Origin: an uncultured Bacteroidota bacterium
GTDB lineage: Bacteria; Bacteroidota; Bacteroidia; Bacteroidales; SZUA-534
Direction: 5' to 3'
Assembly (NCBI GenBank): GCA_937885735.1
Contig: CALABN010000205.1
Location: 1-11,830 of the forward strand
Length of the DNA stretch: 11,830 bases
The notes beneath the pieces were generated by a model that was given only the letters and a program-made list of their open reading frames with translations, had not been told where the DNA came from and made no database searches. A program made the position numbers and the translations under genes. Positions 7,234 through 11,830 of the stretch are shown here, in pieces (position 1 is the first letter of the stretch; each line of letters begins with the position of its first letter).

Positions 7234-9816
7234 ATGAACACAAACAATTTTACAATCAAAGTGCAAGAGGTTTTGGAAAAAGCCTTCAACATTGCACAGG
7301 CGGAAGGGAACCAAGCCGTTGAAGCGGGACACCTTCTCAAGGGCTTGTTGACTGAAGAGCAGAATATCAGCAAGTACATACTGCAAAAGCACGGCATTGC
7401 CAGCAACAGCCTTACGGCCATTGTCGACAACATTATAAAATCGTATCCAAAGGTTTCTGGTGGCGACTTGTACCTGTCGTCGAGCCTGAATATGCTATTG
7501 AACAATGCACAACAACTTGCCACAAAAAACGGTGACAGTTTTGTTTCCGTAGAGCACCTGTGGATTTCGCTCCTTTCCACCAACGACCAGGTTGCGCGTC
7601 TGTTGCAAGACCAAGGTCTGACCCGCAAGTCGGTGGAAGCCTGCATCAAAGAGATAACAAAAGGCGAAAAGGTTACAAGCCAATCAGCCGAAGAAAGTTA
7701 TATGGCACTTTCAAAATATGCCATCGACCTCAACGAGCAGGCGTCATCTGGCAAACTCGACCCTGTCATTGGCCGTGACGACGAGATAAGGCGGATACTT
7801 CAGATTTTAAGCCGAAGGACGAAGAACAACCCAATCCTGATTGGCGAGCCTGGCACTGGAAAGACAGCCATCGCCGAAGGCATTGCTCACCGCATTGCAA
7901 AGAACGACGTCCCAGAAAACCTGAAAACCAAAAAGTTGTATTCGTTGGATATGGGCGCACTCATTGCTGGCGCAAAATACAAAGGCGAATTTGAGGAACG
8001 TCTGAAAAGCGTAATCAACGAAGTCATCAAGTCGGACGGGGAAATAATACTATTCATTGACGAGATACACACTCTGGTCGGCGCAGGGAAAAGCGAAGGC
8101 GCAATGGACGCCGCAAACATACTGAAGCCAGCGCTTGCACGTGGCGACTTGCGCGTGATTGGCGCCACAACGCTCGACGAGTATCAAAAGTACTTTGAAA
8201 AAGACAAGGCCCTCGAACGACGATTCCAAATAGTAATGGTTGACGAACCTGACGTAAATAGTTCGATATCAATACTACGCGGATTAAAGGAACGTTACGA
8301 GATGCACCACAAAGTCCAGATTTTGGACGATGCCATAATTGCAGCCGTGGAACTTTCCAACAGATACATTTCCGACCGTTTTCTCCCTGACAAGGCAATC
8401 GACCTTATCGACGAGGCCGCGTCAAAACTGCGACTTGAAATGAATTCCGTTCCTGAAGACATTGACGAACTTCAGCGCGACATTATGCAACTTGAAATTG
8501 AACGAGAAGCCATAAAAAGGGAAGGCAACAAGTCAAAAACAGATACCATAACGCAAGAACTTGACGCCAAAAATGCTGAACTGACATCGAAAATGGCAAA
8601 ATGGAAATCGGAAAAGGCGATTCTCGACGACATTCAAAGCAACAAGAAACGAATTGATGAACTGAAACAGGAAGCCGACATTGCCGAACGCAGTGGCGAC
8701 TACGGCAAGGTGGCCGAAATTCGTTACGGGCGGATAAAGGAATGCGAAGCGAACATAGAAAGGCAAAAGTCGCAACTGCAAGACGGCGACACTATGATTC
8801 GCGAGATTGTAACACCAGAAGACATTGCCGAAGTTGTGTCAAAATGGACTCACATACCAGTAACCAAAATGCTCCGCTCCGAATGTGACAAACTCATCAA
8901 CCTCGAATCGGAACTGCACAAACGTGTCATCGGACAGGACTACGCCATTGAGGCCATCGCCAACGCAGTGCGCCGTCGCCGTGCAGGACTGCAAGACGAC
9001 AAGAAACCGATTGGCTCATTCATCTTTTTGGGCACCACTGGTGTCGGAAAGACGGAACTGGCAAAGGCCCTGGCGGAATTCTTGTTCAACGACGAGAACC
9101 AGATTACAAGAATAGATATGTCGGAATATCAAGAACGCCACTCCGTTTCAAGGTTGATTGGCGCGCCTCCAGGATATGTTGGTTACGACGAAGGCGGACA
9201 ACTGACCGAAGCCGTAAGGCGAAAGCCGTACTCCGTGGTACTGCTCGACGAGATAGAGAAGGCTCACCCCGACGTGTTCAACATCTTGCTACAAGTGCTT
9301 GACGACGGACGCCTGACCGACAACAAGGGACGGACAGTCAATTTCAAGAACACCATTATAATAATGACATCGAATTTAGGGTCCGACATAATCCAACAGG
9401 AATTTGCAAAGATGAACGACAGCAACAAGGACGAAATAATTGACAATGCTCAACAAAAAGTTATGGATTTGCTTCGAGCATCGGTAAAGCCTGAATTCCT
9501 GAACCGAATCGACGAGACTATAATGTTCGCACCACTGCTCAATGACGATGTAAGAAACATTGTGAAACTCCAAATTGACAAAATGGCCGAACGACTATCT
9601 AAAAAAGGTTTGGAAATCACAGCCAACGAACAGGCAATTGACCTTATTGCAAGAGAAGGATTCGACATAACTTTAGGCGCCCGCCCTATAAAACGACTCA
9701 TAGAACGCGCCATACTGAATCCACTTTCCACAGCGATAATAAAAGGCGACGTTGACAACAGCAAGAAAATACTGATTGGCGAAGACAACGGAACAGTCAG
9801 GTTGTCAAATATATAA
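7234..9816 (+). CDS. clpB: ATP-dependent disaggregase chaperone ClpB
   Basis: Cytoplasmic hexameric AAA+ machine that, with DnaK/DnaJ/GrpE, pulls proteins out of stress-induced aggregates. 860 residues, the usual full length. Order: N-terminal double Clp repeat about 1-145; AAA1 with Walker A GEPGTGKT (204-211), pore tyrosine Y249 in GAKYKGEFE, Walker B D276/E277 and arginine fingers R329/R330; a coiled-coil middle domain about 405-530, which marks ClpB rather than ClpA or ClpC; AAA2 with Walker A GTTGVGKT (600-607), pore loop GYVGYDE (Y648), Walker B D672/E673 and sensor-2 motif GAR (815-817). No ClpP-binding IGL-type loop was noticed. All key residues are present. It appears monocistronic: a divergent intergenic region lies ahead and a strong terminator directly behind. 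No classical heat-shock operator is visible upstream. Confidence 0.98.
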   Translation: MNTNNFTIKVQEVLEKAFNIAQAEGNQAVEAGHLLKGLLTEEQNISKYILQKHGIASNSLTAIVDNIIKSYPKVSGGDLYLSSSLNMLLNNAQQLATKNGDSFVSVEHLWISLLSTNDQVARLLQDQGLTRKSVEACIKEITKGEKVTSQSAEESYMALSKYAIDLNEQASSGKLDPVIGRDDEIRRILQILSRRTKNNPILIGEPGTGKTAIAEGIAHRIAKNDVPENLKTKKLYSLDMGALIAGAKYKGEFEERLKSVINEVIKSDGEIILFIDEIHTLVGAGKSEGAMDAANILKPALARGDLRVIGATTLDEYQKYFEKDKALERRFQIVMVDEPDVNSSISILRGLKERYEMHHKVQILDDAIIAAVELSNRYISDRFLPDKAIDLIDEAASKLRLEMNSVPEDIDELQRDIMQLEIEREAIKREGNKSKTDTITQELDAKNAELTSKMAKWKSEKAILDDIQSNKKRIDELKQEADIAERSGDYGKVAEIRYGRIKECEANIERQKSQLQDGDTMIREIVTPEDIAEVVSKWTHIPVTKMLRSECDKLINLESELHKRVIGQDYAIEAIANAVRRRRAGLQDDKKPIGSFIFLGTTGVGKTELAKALAEFLFNDENQITRIDMSEYQERHSVSRLIGAPPGYVGYDEGGQLTEAVRRKPYSVVLLDEIEKAHPDVFNILLQVLDDGRLTDNKGRTVNFKNTIIIMTSNLGSDIIQQEFAKMNDSNKDEIIDNAQQKVMDLLRASVKPEFLNRIDETIMFAPLLNDDVRNIVKLQIDKMAERLSKKGLEITANEQAIDLIAREGFDITLGARPIKRLIERAILNPLSTAIIKGDVDNSKKILIGEDNGTVRLSNI

Positions 9817-9837
9817 CCATCAATAAATCAAACATCG

Positions 9838-9880
9838 AGGCTTGCCATTTTCAATAAAAAAAGGCAAGCCTTATTTATTT
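9838..9880 (+). terminator. intrinsic terminator after clpB
   Basis: A perfect 9-bp stem, AGGCTTGCC (9838-9846) with GGCAAGCCT (9863-9871), encloses a 16-nt loop and begins 21 nt after the clpB stop. Within the loop TTTT and AAAA can pair further. The stem runs into TATTTATTT, a T-rich tail fitting Rho-independent termination on the plus strand. Confidence 0.85.
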
Positions 9881-9999
9881 AATAAGTGTGGCATTTTTAT
9901 GTTTATATTTTTCAGAAAAATTCTTAGAATAGCAATTTGAAAGTTTACATAGGTTGACCATCAAAATTGGCCGACAAAAAAAACATAACTACGCCGAAT

Positions 10000-11830
10000 A
10001 TGAAACTAAAAATGACAATCAGGACTCGAATGATGGTGAGCATTCTGCTTACCACAATTGTAACATTCAGTATTTCCAACAACATATGTGCGAGAAAATC
10101 CAGGGAACTAATTAGCGAGAAGTCAAAAATAATAGTAGAGATACAAAGCAACGACAATGCAACAGCAGTCAGCAAGACAATGATAGACGCCAAAGCATTG
10201 TTGGACAGCCTGTCGGAAGTATGTGCGGAACTATACAACCAGGACGACGACAACCGCGACTATCTGGTTGAAAACTCATTGAAAAGGTCTACCCAAAACA
10301 GCATCCTGCTAAACGCCAAAGTCGACTGGTTTGCTTCAGAATCAAGCATAAAGAGCATATCAGAACCATTCATCGACAAGATACCGAACAAGACCGAAAG
10401 TGCATATATGTGCAAAATCCAGGCTCCTATTGTTTACGACGGTGAATTTGTTGGCGGACTGTCGGCCAACATCATAATAGATACAATGCTCCGCAACTTC
10501 AACAATCCATTCGGGAACGATGAGGAAATGAAAATTCTGGTGGTGACAGACAAGAGCACCATTGCATTCAGCAAGAACAATGCGGAACGATTGAAAAAAA
10601 TGAATGCCGTAATGCCAAATTACTGCAAGAAATACAATCTGGAAAGTTTCGTCAACAAAGATTCTGTAACAATATTGGAAACCGACGGCGAAGACGTTGC
10701 AAAATCAGTATTGTGCTTTCACCCTATTAAAATAGACGAAAAAACCAATTGGTCGCTTTGCGTAGTATTGCCAACGAGATGCATAGTAGGCAACGCAAAA
10801 AAATTGTCGATAATGTCATACTTGCTTGTGCTATTCAACATTATAATAATTGGACTCGTCACATTACTCCTATCGAAACGAATTGGGGGCACATTGGGCA
10901 AAATTGGATATGTATTGGGCAAGACATCAAAAGGCGAACTCAACACTGACGTGGAACTGAAATCAACAACGCTCAAGGAAATCGACGACATTTCAGAATC
11001 GACAATGGCTGTAATTGAAGGCCTGAAACAAGCATCGGAATTTGCAGAGCAGATTGGACACGGCAACCTGAAGGCAGAATTCGAACTGTTAAGTAAAAAC
11101 GACAAGTTGGGCAACGCTCTTATCAATATGCGCGACAACCTTGTAAAAACCGACGAAGAGGCAGAAAAAAGAAAAATTGCCGACGAGAAAGTCAATTGGG
11201 CTACTTTGGGATTGGCAAAATTTGGCGAAGTACTGCATACAAACAATCAAAGCATCAACGACTTGTCGTACCAAATACTTCACGACTTGATTAAGTACAT
11301 CGACGTCAATCAAGGTGCCATCTACATTCTGGACGACACTCAAGACGAGCCAGTTTACGAAATGACCGCCGCCATTGCTTACGACCGTCGCAAGTTTATG
11401 CAGAAACGCTTTGCCATTGGCGAAGACCTTGTAGGCCGATGCGCATTCGAACGCAAGACAATCTATATGACAGACATTCCGCATAACTACATCAACATAA
11501 CATCTGGAATGGGCAGCGCAACAGCAACAACGCTTTTGCTTGTGCCTCTGGTGCTTAACGACAGCGTATTCGGAATCATTGAATTGGCAGCATTCCAGCA
11601 ACTGGAAGAATACAAGATAAACTTTGTGGAAAAATTGGCGGAAAGCATCGCTTCAACCATATCAACTGTCAAGATAAACGAGCGCACGAACAACCTTCTC
11701 AACCAATCAAAGATTCAGGCCGAAGAGTTGGCTTCAAAAGAAGAGGAAATGCGCCAAAATATGGAAGAGTTGCAAGCCACACAGGAAGAAGCCGCCCGCA
11801 GGGAAAACGAGTCAAACGCCATAATGAAGG
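10000..11830 (+). CDS. membrane sensor protein with Cache-like, HAMP and GAF regions, 3' end cut by window edge
   Basis: 610 codons are visible and the frame is open to the right edge. Layout: membrane span about 10-28; an extracytoplasmic region about 30-265 with the Cache-like strand pattern around QAPIVYDGEFVGGLSANIIID (about 141-161); a second span about 271-292; HAMP linker about 294-347, then a second HAMP-like helix pair about 340-390 (IGHGNL, LGNALINMRDNL); a GAF domain about 405-555 (GEDLVGRCAF, then LLLVPLVLNDSVFGIIELA); and a coiled coil from about 560 containing EEEMRQNMEELQATQEE. It would sense a periplasmic ligand and pass the signal inward. The output domain lies outside the window, so histidine kinase, methyl-accepting protein, cyclase and phosphatase all remain possible. 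The ATG at 10000 is the first after an in-frame TGA at 9955; later starts at 10012, 10030 and 10033 are possible but would shorten the leading span. Confidence 0.88.
   Translation, partial: MKLKMTIRTRMMVSILLTTIVTFSISNNICARKSRELISEKSKIIVEIQSNDNATAVSKTMIDAKALLDSLSEVCAELYNQDDDNRDYLVENSLKRSTQNSILLNAKVDWFASESSIKSISEPFIDKIPNKTESAYMCKIQAPIVYDGEFVGGLSANIIIDTMLRNFNNPFGNDEEMKILVVTDKSTIAFSKNNAERLKKMNAVMPNYCKKYNLESFVNKDSVTILETDGEDVAKSVLCFHPIKIDEKTNWSLCVVLPTRCIVGNAKKLSIMSYLLVLFNIIIIGLVTLLLSKRIGGTLGKIGYVLGKTSKGELNTDVELKSTTLKEIDDISESTMAVIEGLKQASEFAEQIGHGNLKAEFELLSKNDKLGNALINMRDNLVKTDEEAEKRKIADEKVNWATLGLAKFGEVLHTNNQSINDLSYQILHDLIKYIDVNQGAIYILDDTQDEPVYEMTAAIAYDRRKFMQKRFAIGEDLVGRCAFERKTIYMTDIPHNYINITSGMGSATATTLLLVPLVLNDSVFGIIELAAFQQLEEYKINFVEKLAESIASTISTVKINERTNNLLNQSKIQAEELASKEEEMRQNMEELQATQEEAARRENESNAIMK

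Noticed and set aside
9899..9906. TATGTTTA as a promoter for the sensor gene
   Set aside because: One mismatch to TAnnTTTG and no TTTG-like element at the right distance upstream, in very AT-rich sequence.
10719..11246. 175-codon open frame on the minus strand
   Set aside because: It is antisense to the sensor gene, whose second span and HAMP region occupy this stretch; the serine-rich translation is typical of a shadow frame.
1..11830. CRISPR arrays, tRNA or rRNA genes, insertion sequences, phage or defence genes
   Set aside because: No repeat-spacer pattern, structured RNA gene, transposase or terminal inverted repeat was seen; all long stretches are explained by the listed genes.

Overview
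The window most likely comes from a member of the Bacteroidota, plausibly Bacteroidales. Three things point there: the protein families (a TerB-type ABCG-like transporter, a lipoprotein with LPSP and GVYGADL motifs, and an M23 peptidase opening with an acidic cytoplasmic stub before one membrane anchor); start codons preceded by A-rich stretches rather than Shine-Dalgarno sequences; and one good TAnnTTTG -7 promoter element. The assignment is by recognition, not by a search.

Layout. Everything left of about 6.93 kb lies on the minus strand and everything from 7.23 kb on the plus strand. Read in their own direction, the minus-strand genes are: a membrane-anchored M23 peptidase (6932-5976); a lipoprotein of unknown function (5850-4951); a small secreted protein (4941-4504); a 1017-residue ABC transporter with fused ATPase and permease (4507-1454); and an ABC-F ATPase (1335 to the left edge, cut). 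The lipoprotein, secreted protein and transporter are 9 nt apart and overlapping by ATGA respectively, so they are almost certainly one translationally coupled operon. The ABC-F gene has its own likely promoter.

On the plus strand lie clpB (7234-9816), closed by a strong intrinsic terminator, and then a membrane sensor with Cache-like, HAMP and GAF regions that runs off the right edge. The 301-nt divergent region between the M23 gene and clpB is very AT-rich and holds four TTGTC boxes spaced 31, 31 and 32 bp, the first inverted.

How the genes may work together. ABC-F and ClpB are housekeeping or stress proteins and their closeness to the rest may be incidental. The distinctive part is the three-gene operon. 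It encodes an inner-membrane ABC transporter with a TerB-like and a degenerate FHA-like regulatory front end and a periplasmic loop of about 230 residues, made together with a secreted cysteine-containing beta-rich protein and an envelope lipoprotein. These look like parts of one envelope-spanning transport or stress system whose substrate cannot be read from the sequence. This is the best candidate for an undescribed system here.
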